Source: Bacteroidales bacterium (GTDB lineage Bacteria > Bacteroidota > Bacteroidia > Bacteroidales > CG2-30-32-10). Taken from it: a stretch of 49,284 nucleotides of DNA. The notes beneath the pieces were generated by a model, which saw only the letters and a program-made list of their open reading frames with translations, made no database searches and was not told where the DNA came from. Both the position numbers and the translations under genes were made by a program. Positions 1 through 9,921 of this stretch are shown piece by piece (position 1 is the first letter of the stretch; each line of letters begins with the position of its first letter). The DNA is taken from the NCBI GenBank assembly GCA_035353855.1, contig DAOQAK010000030.1, positions 1 to 49,284 on the forward strand, given 5' to 3'.

Positions 1-60
1 CTATATTTACAACTTAATTTGTTTGGCTAAATTTTAGTCGGACAGCAATGAAAAATTAAT

Positions 61-68
61 TATATTTG
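61..68 (+). promoter_or_regulatory. Bacteroidota -10 element for the glycogen cluster
   Basis: TATATTTG matches the Bacteroidota -10 consensus TAnnTTTG and lies 29 bases before the debranching enzyme start. I see no clear -33 TTTG at the usual 19-21 base spacing, so the call rests on the -10 alone. It could drive the first three co-directional genes. Confidence 0.5.
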
Positions 69-97
69 CAAATCATTTCTTTTTAAGGCAAAATTTT

Positions 98-2044
98 ATG
101 AGTTATCTAACTTTTGATAAAAGCCAACTGGTTAATTTAGAATATATTCTGAGCAAAGAACTGCTTCGTTCAAATCGGGCAGGATCGTATGCCTGTACAA
201 CAATAATAGGGTGTAACACCCGAAAATATCATGGTTTGCTTGTAACACCTCAACCTGCACTTGATGGCGAAAATCATGTTTTGCTTTCAACACTTGATAT
301 TTCTGTGGTGCAAAGAGATGCTGAATTTAATTTCGGAATTCATAAATATCCTGGCGGAGTTTATAGTCCGAAAGGAAATAAATATTTCAGCGATTTTACA
401 ACAGAACCTATTCCTAAGTTGACATTTCGTGTTGGTGGAGTAATTCTTTCTATGGAATTACTACTTGCAATTGATGATGAACGTTTACTGATAAAATATA
501 CTCTCGAGGATGCTCATTCTCCGACAATCCTTAGGTTTAAACCTTTTCTTGCTTTCCGTAATGTACATAAACTGGCACATGCAAATGTTTTTGTAGACAG
601 GAAATATGAAAAAATAGAAAATGGAATAAAATACAGGATGTACTCCGGGTATACTAATCTTTTCATGCAGTTTTCCAAAACTGTTGAATATACCCATGCT
701 CCTGATTGGAATTATAATATTGAATATTCAGAAGAGCAAAACAGGGGATACGATTACCAGGAAGATTTATTTGTTCCCGGCTTCTTTGAATTGCCTATAA
801 AAAAAGGAGAATCAGTAGTGTTCTCAGCAGGTACAAGTGATATCAACCCTGCGCTTCTGAAAAAACTTTTTACATCAGAAACTAAAAGAAGAATTCCTCG
901 CGATAGTTTTTATAATAACCTTGTCAATTCGGCTCACCAGTTTGTTGTACGCCGTGATAAGAAAACAAAAATAAAGGCAGGCTTCCCTTGGTTTGGAGCA
1001 TGGGGGCGCGATACTTTCATTTCATTGCCGGGATTAACTCTTGCTATTGATGATCCCAAAACATGTAAAGCTGTTCTCGATACAGCTTTAACAGAATTAC
1101 ACGGACCATTATTCCCCAATGTTGGAGAAGGTCATAATGCGGCGTTCAACTCGGCTGATGCTCCACTTTGGTTTTTCTGGGCTTTACAGCAGTATGCTGA
1201 ATATACCAATACCAAAGAACAGATTTGGAAAGAATACGGTCGTAAAATGCAAATGATATTAAAAGGTTTCAAGGATGGAACTTTGTACAATATTAAAATG
1301 CTTGATAATGGATTAATATATGCCGGTGAACAGGGAAGTGCCGTAACTTGGATGGATGCAATTGTTGGAGGAAAGCCTGTAACACCACGAATTGGACAAG
1401 CTGTTGAATTAAGCGCTTTATGGTATAACGCGATTATGTTTTCACTGGAAGTTGCATGCATGGCAGAAGATGAATCATTTATTGAAGAATGGAAAGGTAT
1501 TGCCGGCATTATTCCCGAGTCGTTTAAGAATACATTCTGGTGTAAAGACAGAGGTTACCTTGCCGATTATGTTAATGGTGATTTTGCTGATTGGACTGTT
1601 AGACCGAATATGGTTTTTGCAACTTCTCTTCCTTATGTTCCATTGAGTGAAAAAATACGTCAATTGATTTTAGAGAAAATTCAACAGGATCTTTTGACAC
1701 CTCGCGGGTTAAGAACACTCACTCCTAAACATCCCGATTATAAAGGTATTTATGCCGGAAACCAGGTAGAGCGGGATATGGCGTATCACCAGGGAACGGT
1801 GTGGCCATGGTTGCTCGGGCATTTTGCAGAAGGATATTTAAAAGTTCATGGTAAAAGCGGATTACCATTCATAAAATCGTTGTATGACGGATTTGACTCA
1901 GCAATGAAAGAACATTGCATTGGAACCATATCGGAAGTGTATGATGGCGATCCTCCGCATAAAGCAGGTGGCGCGATTTCGCAGGCATGGAGTGTTGCAG
2001 AGATATTACGAATGTGGAAGTTGATCGAGAAATATGAAAAATAG
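98..2044 (+). CDS. Glycogen debranching enzyme (amylo-alpha-1,6-glucosidase, GH133 type)
   Basis: Predicted cytoplasmic enzyme that removes alpha-1,6 branches of glycogen. The N-terminal part (about 1-270) resembles the GDE_N domain (SNRAGSYACTTIIGCNTRKYHGLLV near the start), and the C-terminal part (about 280-645) is the (alpha/alpha)6 GDE_C domain. Visible signatures are GFPWFGAWGRDTF, NVGEGHNAAFNSADAPLWFFWA, the YHQGTVWPWLLGHF segment and GTISEVYDGDPPHKAGGAISQAW near the C-terminus, which carry the acidic and aromatic residues of the active-site pocket. The 648-residue length is normal for the bacterial/archaeal form. The start at 98 lies just upstream of the first conserved residues. It opens a plus-strand glycogen cluster and is followed after 97 bases by a GT4 enzyme. 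There is no signal peptide. Confidence 0.92.
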   Translation: MSYLTFDKSQLVNLEYILSKELLRSNRAGSYACTTIIGCNTRKYHGLLVTPQPALDGENHVLLSTLDISVVQRDAEFNFGIHKYPGGVYSPKGNKYFSDFTTEPIPKLTFRVGGVILSMELLLAIDDERLLIKYTLEDAHSPTILRFKPFLAFRNVHKLAHANVFVDRKYEKIENGIKYRMYSGYTNLFMQFSKTVEYTHAPDWNYNIEYSEEQNRGYDYQEDLFVPGFFELPIKKGESVVFSAGTSDINPALLKKLFTSETKRRIPRDSFYNNLVNSAHQFVVRRDKKTKIKAGFPWFGAWGRDTFISLPGLTLAIDDPKTCKAVLDTALTELHGPLFPNVGEGHNAAFNSADAPLWFFWALQQYAEYTNTKEQIWKEYGRKMQMILKGFKDGTLYNIKMLDNGLIYAGEQGSAVTWMDAIVGGKPVTPRIGQAVELSALWYNAIMFSLEVACMAEDESFIEEWKGIAGIIPESFKNTFWCKDRGYLADYVNGDFADWTVRPNMVFATSLPYVPLSEKIRQLILEKIQQDLLTPRGLRTLTPKHPDYKGIYAGNQVERDMAYHQGTVWPWLLGHFAEGYLKVHGKSGLPFIKSLYDGFDSAMKEHCIGTISEVYDGDPPHKAGGAISQAWSVAEILRMWKLIEKYEK

Positions 2045-2141
2045 TTTGTAGGCAATAATTGTAGTTTTTTGTTATTCTCATTAAATAATTTTTTAACAAC
2101 AAACAACTAACTACAAACCACAAACAAAATTTAAAAATAGA

Positions 2142-3428
2142 ATGAAAGTATTAATGTTTGGTTGGGAGTTTCCTCCTCATATTACTGGTGGGTTGGGAAC
2201 AGCATGTTTTGGGCTGACAAAAGCATTGCTGAAGCAGGGTGTGGAAATATTATTTGTTGTTCCTAAAGCATATGGCGACGAAAGTCAGGAAGCTGTAAGG
2301 CTTATCAATGCAAGTGATGTAAGTATTGATATCAGGAATGAGATATACCAGGAATATTGGAAACAGATCACTTATATGGAAATAGGTTCAAACCTGATTC
2401 CTTACACATCACCTGAAGAGTTTCAGAAAATTATTTCACAAAATCTACTTGATGGAGCTGATATAAATCAATCAGTATTTTCTGAACATTTTGTGTTTAG
2501 CGGGAAGTATGGCAAAGACCTTATGCAGGAAGTGTCGCGTTATGCGTTGATTGCAACATCGCTAGCTGCTACGAATACTTTTGATGTGATTCATGCGCAC
2601 GACTGGCTTACTTATCCTGCAGGTATAGCTGCAAAAAATATCAGCGGTAAACCATTGGTAATTCACGTCCATGCTACAGAGTTCGATCGTTCCGGTGAAA
2701 ATATAAACCAGAATGTTTACGATATTGAACGTAAAGGAATGGAAGCTGCCGATATGATTATTACCGTAAGTAATTTAACCCGGCAGATCGTGATTGACCG
2801 TTACGGAATTCATCCTGATAAAGTGATTACTGTTCATAATGCTGTTGATGATCCTGTTAATCCTGCTGTTCTGGATGCAAAGAAACATGTGAAAGAAAAA
2901 GTAGTAACATTTCTTGGTCGGGTTACTTTTCAGAAAGGTCCTGATTATTTTGTTGAAGCTGCAAATAAAGTATTACAAAAAGATGGCAATGTCCGTTTTG
3001 TAATGGCAGGGCAGGGCGACATGCTGAACCGTATGATAAAACGTGTAGCGCAATTACGCATTTCTACAAAATTTCACTTTACCGGATTTTTAAAAGGTGA
3101 TGATGTTGACCGGATGTTTGCTATGAGTGATGTTTACGTGATGCCATCAGTTTCGGAGCCTTTCGGAATATCTCCGTTAGAAGCTATGCGAAGCAGCGTA
3201 CCTGTTGTTATTTCTAAACAATCGGGTGTTTCTGAAGTTTTACGTTATGCAATGAAAGTCGATTTCTGGGATATTGATGCTTTATCTGATGCTATATATG
3301 GGCTTTTGCATTACAATGCCCTCAGTAAAATGTTTATGCGCTACGGAAAAATTGAAGTAGATAATATGAAGTGGGATAATTCAGCAATAAGGGTAAAGTA
3401 TATTTATGATATGATGTTGAATAAGTAA
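2142..3428 (+). CDS. GT4 glycosyltransferase, glycogen synthase-like
   Basis: GT-B fold glycosyltransferase, probably extending an alpha-glucan chain from a nucleotide sugar. The N-terminus MKVLMFGWEFPPHITGGLG is the donor/acceptor loop typical of GT4/GT5 synthases. A central VIHAHDWLTYPAGI motif precedes the second Rossmann domain, which begins near VVTFLGRVTFQKGPDYF. The C-terminal EX7E motif is SEPFGISPLEAM. At 428 residues it is a standard GT4 length and shorter than classical GlgA. It lies between the debranching enzyme and the GH57 amylase (33-base gap downstream), an order I recognise from other Bacteroidota glycogen clusters. The exact donor (UDP- or ADP-glucose) cannot be read from sequence. 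Confidence 0.88.
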   Translation: MKVLMFGWEFPPHITGGLGTACFGLTKALLKQGVEILFVVPKAYGDESQEAVRLINASDVSIDIRNEIYQEYWKQITYMEIGSNLIPYTSPEEFQKIISQNLLDGADINQSVFSEHFVFSGKYGKDLMQEVSRYALIATSLAATNTFDVIHAHDWLTYPAGIAAKNISGKPLVIHVHATEFDRSGENINQNVYDIERKGMEAADMIITVSNLTRQIVIDRYGIHPDKVITVHNAVDDPVNPAVLDAKKHVKEKVVTFLGRVTFQKGPDYFVEAANKVLQKDGNVRFVMAGQGDMLNRMIKRVAQLRISTKFHFTGFLKGDDVDRMFAMSDVYVMPSVSEPFGISPLEAMRSSVPVVISKQSGVSEVLRYAMKVDFWDIDALSDAIYGLLHYNALSKMFMRYGKIEVDNMKWDNSAIRVKYIYDMMLNK

Positions 3429-3461
3429 AATTGAAGTTAAAAGTTTTCAAAAATTATTATA

Positions 3462-5141
3462 ATGAAATCAATTTGTTTTTATTTTCAGGTTCATCAGCCG
3501 TTTAGGTTAAGAACATTCCGTTTCTTTGATATTGGCGTGAACCATAATTATTTCGACGACTATGCAAATAGGTATATACTCCGAAGAGTAGCCGATAAAT
3601 GCTATATTCCTGCTAATAATGTCATTCTTAATCTTATTAAAGAATTTGGTTCTTCATTCAAAGTAAGTTATTCAATAAGCGGTACTGCTCTCGACCAATT
3701 TGAAATGTATACCCCAGATGTTTTGGAAAGTTTCCAGCGTTTGGCTGAAACAGGTTGTGTTGAATTTCTTGCCGAAACATATTCTCACTCGCTGAGTTCA
3801 TTAAAAAGTAAAAATGAATTTTTTAAACAGGTTAATGAACAGGCAGCAAAAATAGAAAGGCTATTTGGTAAAAAGCCTACTACATTCCGTAATACAGAGC
3901 TTATTTATTCTGATGGTATTGGCGAAATGGTTTCGGAAATGGGATTTAAAACCATGCTTACCGAAGGCGCCAAACATATACTGGGGTGGAAAAGCCCGAA
4001 TTATATGTATTGCAATTCTATCAATCCCAAATTAAAATTATTACTTAAAAATTTCAGGTTAAGCGATGATATTGCATTCCGGTTTTCTCAGCAATCATGG
4101 AGCGAATGGCCTGTTACCACTGAAAAATATGTAGACTGGTTAAATAGTGTTGATGGAAGGGAAGAATGTATAAACCTGTTCATGGATTACGAAACATTCG
4201 GAGAACATCAATGGCCTGAGACAGGAATTTTTGATTTTCTGAAAGCATTGCCCGGTCGTGTTCTATCGCATTCCAATTTTAAATTTAATACACCTTCTGA
4301 ACTTACAAATCTTTTACAACCGGTTTCGCCGATATACGTTCCTTATCCCATTTCATGGGCCGATGAAGAAAGAGATTTAACAGCATGGCTTGGAAATGAA
4401 TTGCAGGATGATGCTTTTAACCGTTTGTATGAACTGGAAGACAAAGTAAATCATTGTTCGGATGAAAATATTATCCGCGACTGGAAATATCTTCAAACCA
4501 GCGACCATTTTTATTACATGTGTACTAAATGGTTTTCCGATGGCGATGTGCATAAATATTTCAACCCGTTCAATTCACCTTATGAAGCTTTCATTAATTT
4601 CATGAACATCCTTTCTGATTTTCAAATACGATTAGATGAGAAATGTCATGGAATGGCTGCAATACCTGTTGTTTCTGAAAATGAAAAAGCAGAACAACCA
4701 GAAATAAAAAAATCGGTACTACAACCTGTTCAGAAAAAAATAAATGAAATCAAAGAAGTTGTTAAGAAGAAAACAGCTAAAAAAGTTATTTCTGAAAAAA
4801 TTCAAAAGATAGCTAAATCAAAGGTTGTAAAAGAAACTGTAAATAAAAAACAAGAAATAAAAGTTAGAGGCAGCGAGATTAAACTTTTGGAATCGCTTGC
4901 ACGTCCTGCAATAAAACAAATTTTTAAAGAATATGATCTTAAAATTCTTGCAATGGCATTACAAGGCGCCGGCGAAGAATTAACCGATAAAGTAAGAAGT
5001 TCAATAGGGCAGGGAGCCGGAAGAAAACTTACTACAGCGCTAAACAGGATAAAATTACCTAAATCCAAAGAGGTAAAAGAAGCGAGAAGACTAATTGAAG
5101 AACAGATTAAAAAATATTTTGCTTCGAAAAAAAATATTTAG
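3462..5141 (+). CDS. GH57 alpha-amylase-like protein with C-terminal FliG_C-like domain
   Basis: Residues 1 to about 400 form a GH57 catalytic domain: QVHQPFRLR (HQP 11-13) is conserved region 1, TFRNTEL carries the likely nucleophile E146, and FMDYETFGEHQW carries the likely acid/base D242. Most GH57 alpha-amylases of this group end shortly after this domain. Here a Lys/Glu-rich linker (about 405-474) follows, and then a helical domain (475-559). Its LAMALQGAGEEL segment, followed by a run with R, A and L at matching spacing and by VKEARRLIEEQI, resembles the C-terminal domain of the flagellar switch protein FliG. No signal peptide is seen, so the product is probably cytoplasmic and acts on glycogen with its neighbours. 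GH57 assignment is firm; the FliG-like call is by eye. Confidence 0.88.
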   Translation: MKSICFYFQVHQPFRLRTFRFFDIGVNHNYFDDYANRYILRRVADKCYIPANNVILNLIKEFGSSFKVSYSISGTALDQFEMYTPDVLESFQRLAETGCVEFLAETYSHSLSSLKSKNEFFKQVNEQAAKIERLFGKKPTTFRNTELIYSDGIGEMVSEMGFKTMLTEGAKHILGWKSPNYMYCNSINPKLKLLLKNFRLSDDIAFRFSQQSWSEWPVTTEKYVDWLNSVDGREECINLFMDYETFGEHQWPETGIFDFLKALPGRVLSHSNFKFNTPSELTNLLQPVSPIYVPYPISWADEERDLTAWLGNELQDDAFNRLYELEDKVNHCSDENIIRDWKYLQTSDHFYYMCTKWFSDGDVHKYFNPFNSPYEAFINFMNILSDFQIRLDEKCHGMAAIPVVSENEKAEQPEIKKSVLQPVQKKINEIKEVVKKKTAKKVISEKIQKIAKSKVVKETVNKKQEIKVRGSEIKLLESLARPAIKQIFKEYDLKILAMALQGAGEELTDKVRSSIGQGAGRKLTTALNRIKLPKSKEVKEARRLIEEQIKKYFASKKNI

Positions 5142-5163
5142 GTTTTTATAATTTTCTTTTATT

Positions 5164-5438
5164 AACTGATGTTACGCAAAACTCAAAATAAAATTTTAAA
5201 AACTTTAATTAATAAGGATTTTAAGAATATATGCCACCCGCCATGCCAACGAGGCAGATAGGCACAACCCAATTAACTGAGCGTGCTTGAAAGCTATATA
5301 GTCTTGAATGTTTAGTGCCTACGGTACAATAAGAAGTGAGTTGTACCTTTCTTTACCAAGCTGTTGTCCCTAACGGGACATAATAATAATAAAATAATGT
5401 TGTTTCGATACAAATAATGATTTTGCGTAACATCAATT
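5164..5438. repeat. MITE-like element, copy 1 (18-bp terminal inverted repeats)
   Basis: The 375-base gap 5142-5516 has no gene and is mostly filled by this element. Its ends are AACTGATGTTACGCAAAA (5164-5181) and its reverse complement with one mismatch (5421-5438). Inside are two short palindromes: GTGCCTACGGTAC (5315-5327) and GTCCCTAACGGGAC (5366-5379). The second is preceded by a TTTACCAAGC box (5352-5361). No ORF or transposase is present. The same ends and module type recur at 13248-13725. It is probably a non-autonomous mobile or regulatory intergenic repeat; a target-site duplication is not evident. Confidence 0.65.
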
Positions 5439-5516
5439 CATAATTCTTCCTGTATTTATTCAACCATTTGGCATTTATTTATTATTTTTACTTTTTGTAA
5501 TATAAAGGATAAAATT

Positions 5517-8500
5517 ATGTCAGAAGAAAATATTCTGAAACCTGATTATTTATTTGAGATCAGTTGGGAAGTATGTAATAAAGTTGGAGGTATTTATACT
5601 GTAATTTCCACAAAAGCTTCAACGTTAGTATCTGAACTAAAAGATAATTACATTTTTATTGGTCCCGATGTTTGGAAAGAAACCAAGGATAATCCTGAAT
5701 TTACAGAAGATAAATTTTTGTACCGCAGCTGGCGCGAAGAAGCAGAAAAACAAGGATTACGTTTCAGGCTGGGCCGGTGGAATATTGCTGGAAACCCCGT
5801 TGCTATTCTTGTTGATTTCACACCATACTTCGTTGTTAAGGATAAAATTTTCGCAAAATTATGGGAGAATTATAAACTCGATTCTTTACCCGGACAGTGG
5901 GACTACATTGAACCTGCAATGTTTGGATTTGCTGCAGCAAAAATTATTGAAAGCTTTTATGAATTCAATATTAGCGGACGTGACCGTATCATTGCCCAGT
6001 TCCATGAATGGATGACAGGAACCGGGATTTTATATTTAAAAGATAATATTCCCCAGGTGGGAACTGTATTTACTACACATGCAACAGCTTTGGGAAGATC
6101 TGTTGCCGGTAATGGTTTGCCTTTATATAAAGACATTGAAAGCTTTAATGCCGATGTGCTTGCGCGTAATTTTAATATTGTTTCAAAACAATCGCTTGAA
6201 AAACTCTCGGCTCAGAATGCTGACGGATTTACTACCGTTAGTGAAATTACAAATAAAGAATGCAAACAATTTCTGGAAAAAGAAGCGGATGTAATTACTC
6301 CAAATGGTTTCGATTCATCATTTCTTCCACCGGAAAATGTTTTCGAAGAAAAAAGAGATGAAGCACGTGTGAAATTATTTGATGTTGCAGAAGCCTTGTT
6401 AAACCAGGAGTTGCAGCGCGACAGTATGTTGGTGCTCATTAGCGGACGTTATGAATTTCGTAATAAAGGGATCGATTTATATATTGATGCACTGACCAGG
6501 TTGTACAATAATCCTGATTTAGATAAAGATATTATTGCTTTCATTATGGTGCCTGCAAACAATGCAGGACCAAGGAAAGATGTATATGAACGTATAGGCA
6601 AACCCAATTACGAGCAATCCCTGCATCATGAATTTCTTACTCATTACCTTCATGACCCGGACAATGATCCTGTATTGAAAAAAATCTATAGCTCAGGAAT
6701 ATCTAATGAAAAGGGAAGTAAAGTAAAAATAATTTTTGTTCCTTCTTATTTGAATGGCAGCGATGGAATATTTAACATGCATTATTACGAACTGCTGATT
6801 GGATTTGATGTTACGGTCTTCCCGTCATATTATGAGCCATGGGGTTATACGCCAATGGAAAGCATAGCATTTCACATTCCTACGATAACAACTACTTTGG
6901 CAGGTTTCGGAAATTGGATTCGTAATACATATGGCAAACTCGAAAAAGGAATTTTAGTTATTGATCGCGATGATGATAATGATGAATCTGTTGTTGAGCA
7001 AATAGCTGCTGGTCTTACGCGCTGTCTTCACCGGAATTTTGAAGATAAAAAAAGTTCAAGGAAAAAAGCACATGAAATATCTCATGATGGCTTATGGGTT
7101 AATTTTATAAATAATTATTACAAAATATATGATAAAGCGCTCCGTGAGGTTGCACAGCGCGAAACATTATTTTCTAAAAAACAATTACCTGAACAAACAA
7201 CAATTCTACGTCCTGTACAAGGTGTTAAACCTACGTGGAAAAAAATACTGGTAAAATCCGATTATCCTGAAGGATTATCCGAATTGGTAAAGCTGACGAA
7301 AAATTTATGGTGGTCATGGAATAATGATGCAAAAGAATTATTCGAGATGGTCAATCCTGAATTGTGGGAAAAATCACAGCATAATCCAATTGCTATGCTG
7401 GAATCATTATCATACGAACAATTACTGGAACTGGAAAGAGATAAAGAATTCAGGGATAATCTGAAAAGTGTTTATGAAAAATTCGGTAATTATTTATTGG
7501 AAGGATGTAATAAAAAATCTCCTGCAATTGCATATTTTAGTATGGAGTATGGTTTGCACGATTCGGTGAAAATATTTTCAGGTGGACTGGGAGTATTAGC
7601 CGGTGATTATTTAAAACAATGCAGCGATTCAAATATAAATATTACAGGTATTGGGCTTTTATACAGGTATGGATATTTTTCACAGGAATTAGCGCTCAAT
7701 GGTGAACAACTTGAAAATTATTATCCTCAAAAATTTTCACATTTACCGTTGCATCCTGTACGTGTAAATAATGGAGATGAAAGCGATAGTAATAATGGTT
7801 CCTGGTTGAAAATAAGGCTGGCATTACCCGGCCGTACGTTGTATGCCAAGGTTTGGCGTGTTGATGTTGGAAGAGTTCCATTATATTTACTGGATACCGA
7901 TATTGAAGAAAATTCTGCTGAAGACCGTTTTATAACGCATCGCTTATATGGCGGGGAATGGGAAAACCGCTTGAAACAGGAAATCCTTCTTGGTGCCGGC
8001 GGAATACGTTTGCTGGATGCAGTAAATATTACTCCTGATATATATCATTGCAATGAAGGTCATGCCGCTTTTATGGGTGTTGAAAGAATGCGTAAACTGG
8101 TCCAGGATGAATTTTTTACTTTCCAGGAAGCCATTGAAATTGTTAGGGCATCTTCATTATTTACCACGCATACGCCAGTTCCCGCTGGTCATGATGAATT
8201 CAGTGAAGATTTATTAAGAACCTATATTCCTCATTATGCCGAACGACTGAATATTAGCTGGGATGCTTTTATGAACCTTGGAAGAGCAAAGGAAAATGTT
8301 CCGGGCGAAAAATTCAGCATGAGTGTTTTGGCGCTAAAGTTATCACAGGAAGTAAATGGTGTAAGTAAGATTCATGGACGTGTTACACGCGAAATGTTCA
8401 GCCATATATGGGATGGATATTTTAGTGATGAGTTGCATATAGGATATGTTACCAATGGAGTTCATTATCCTACATGGGCTGCAAAGAAATGGAAACAACT

Positions 8501-9788
8501 TTATAATGCTGAATTTGGAGAAGGATTTAATAACGATCAATCGAATGCCGAGCATTGGAGAAATATTTTTCACGTTTCGGATGATGAGGTATGGAAGATA
8601 AAACAAAGTCAAAGAAAAGAACTTATTGATTTTGTAAAAAGGCGTTTAATGGATAACCTGGAACGCAGGCAGGAAAACCCTAAGACCATTATTGAGCTTC
8701 AGAATGCTTTAGATGAAAACGCGCTCACCATAGGATTTGCAAGACGCTTTGCAACATATAAACGAGCACAACTTATTTTTAAAAATCTTGAAAAACTTGC
8801 ACGTATTGTAAATAATCCGAATAAACCTGTTCAGTTTATATTTGCCGGTAAAGCGCATCCGGCCGATGGAGCAGGACAGGAGTTGATAAGATATATTACA
8901 GAGGTATCAAAAAGAAAAGAGTTTTTAGGGAAGATAATTTTCCTTGAAAATTATGATATGGATATTGCTTCCAAATTGGTTCAGGGAGTTGATATCTGGC
9001 TGAACACACCTGCACGTCCAATGGAAGCATCAGGTACAAGCGGGCAAAAAGCAGTAATGAATGGTGTGATGAATTTCAGTGTTCTCGACGGATGGTGGGC
9101 TGAAGGTTATATTGATAAAGCCGGTTGGGCGCTGAAAGAAGAAATGACTTACAAAAATCCGCAATACCAGGATGAACTGGATGCCGAAACTATTTATGAT
9201 TTGCTCGAAGATGTTATCGCTCCTATGTTTTACAAGCGTGATAAAAATGGCGTACCTTCGAAATGGATCTCGCATATAAAAAATACTATTGCCGAAATAG
9301 CGCCACATTTTACTACCAAGCGCATGCTCGATGATTACTGTAATAATTATTACAATAAGCTTTATGAACGTACCTGTAAACTGAAAGAGAACAATTATGA
9401 CCAGGTGAGATATTTATCAAACTGGAAAAAGAAGATCATACGAGGGTGGAACAGTGTTGAAGTGCTTTCGGTGAGTGTTCCCGATTCTACTAAGCGTGCA
9501 TTTAAACTAGGTGAAAAATTTATTGCTGAAATTTCATTGGACCTTAATGAGCTTTCGCCCGAAGATATTGGCATCGAAGTAATATTCGGTCAGAAAGTAA
9601 TGGATCAGGTTACCGATTTCTTTTATAAAAATGAAATGAAGATTGTAAATATCGAACGCAACCAGGTGAATTATAAAACTGAGATTTTTGTAACGCGTTC
9701 CGGTGTGTTCGACTTTGCATTCCGCATGTTTCCTAAGAATCCGCTATTGCCGCATCGCATGGATTTTTATTTGATAAAATGGATTTAA
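5517..9788 (+). CDS. Glycogen synthase (GT3) - alpha-glucan phosphorylase (GT35) fusion
   Basis: Two complete enzymes in one 1423-residue chain. Residues 1 to about 560 are a eukaryote-type GT3 glycogen synthase: FEISWEVCNKVGGIYTVIS at the N-terminus and YEPWGYTPMESIAF near residue 440. From about 585 the chain is an alpha-glucan phosphorylase of the short maltodextrin-phosphorylase-like family. It begins with a DUF3417-type helical domain (LTKNLWWSWNNDAKELF), then YFSMEYGLHDSVKIFSGGLG and the pyridoxal-phosphate site EASGTSGQKAVMNGV with K1178. The last ~95 residues look like an added beta-rich domain. The synthase uses a nucleotide sugar to lengthen glycogen; the phosphorylase shortens it to glucose-1-phosphate. 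One uninterrupted frame links the halves, with no internal stop. No signal peptide. Confidence 0.92.
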   Translation: MSEENILKPDYLFEISWEVCNKVGGIYTVISTKASTLVSELKDNYIFIGPDVWKETKDNPEFTEDKFLYRSWREEAEKQGLRFRLGRWNIAGNPVAILVDFTPYFVVKDKIFAKLWENYKLDSLPGQWDYIEPAMFGFAAAKIIESFYEFNISGRDRIIAQFHEWMTGTGILYLKDNIPQVGTVFTTHATALGRSVAGNGLPLYKDIESFNADVLARNFNIVSKQSLEKLSAQNADGFTTVSEITNKECKQFLEKEADVITPNGFDSSFLPPENVFEEKRDEARVKLFDVAEALLNQELQRDSMLVLISGRYEFRNKGIDLYIDALTRLYNNPDLDKDIIAFIMVPANNAGPRKDVYERIGKPNYEQSLHHEFLTHYLHDPDNDPVLKKIYSSGISNEKGSKVKIIFVPSYLNGSDGIFNMHYYELLIGFDVTVFPSYYEPWGYTPMESIAFHIPTITTTLAGFGNWIRNTYGKLEKGILVIDRDDDNDESVVEQIAAGLTRCLHRNFEDKKSSRKKAHEISHDGLWVNFINNYYKIYDKALREVAQRETLFSKKQLPEQTTILRPVQGVKPTWKKILVKSDYPEGLSELVKLTKNLWWSWNNDAKELFEMVNPELWEKSQHNPIAMLESLSYEQLLELERDKEFRDNLKSVYEKFGNYLLEGCNKKSPAIAYFSMEYGLHDSVKIFSGGLGVLAGDYLKQCSDSNINITGIGLLYRYGYFSQELALNGEQLENYYPQKFSHLPLHPVRVNNGDESDSNNGSWLKIRLALPGRTLYAKVWRVDVGRVPLYLLDTDIEENSAEDRFITHRLYGGEWENRLKQEILLGAGGIRLLDAVNITPDIYHCNEGHAAFMGVERMRKLVQDEFFTFQEAIEIVRASSLFTTHTPVPAGHDEFSEDLLRTYIPHYAERLNISWDAFMNLGRAKENVPGEKFSMSVLALKLSQEVNGVSKIHGRVTREMFSHIWDGYFSDELHIGYVTNGVHYPTWAAKKWKQLYNAEFGEGFNNDQSNAEHWRNIFHVSDDEVWKIKQSQRKELIDFVKRRLMDNLERRQENPKTIIELQNALDENALTIGFARRFATYKRAQLIFKNLEKLARIVNNPNKPVQFIFAGKAHPADGAGQELIRYITEVSKRKEFLGKIIFLENYDMDIASKLVQGVDIWLNTPARPMEASGTSGQKAVMNGVMNFSVLDGWWAEGYIDKAGWALKEEMTYKNPQYQDELDAETIYDLLEDVIAPMFYKRDKNGVPSKWISHIKNTIAEIAPHFTTKRMLDDYCNNYYNKLYERTCKLKENNYDQVRYLSNWKKKIIRGWNSVEVLSVSVPDSTKRAFKLGEKFIAEISLDLNELSPEDIGIEVIFGQKVMDQVTDFFYKNEMKIVNIERNQVNYKTEIFVTRSGVFDFAFRMFPKNPLLPHRMDFYLIKWI

Positions 9789-9921
9789 AAAATAAATTGC
9801 TGGTTATTGAATTGTTTTATTGTTGATTGTAATTAGAATATTAATTTTTTTTAAAAAGAGAAATAATATTAATAGAATAATGCAAATGTTAGATTCATAC
9901 ATGAATTTAAAATTATAAAAT

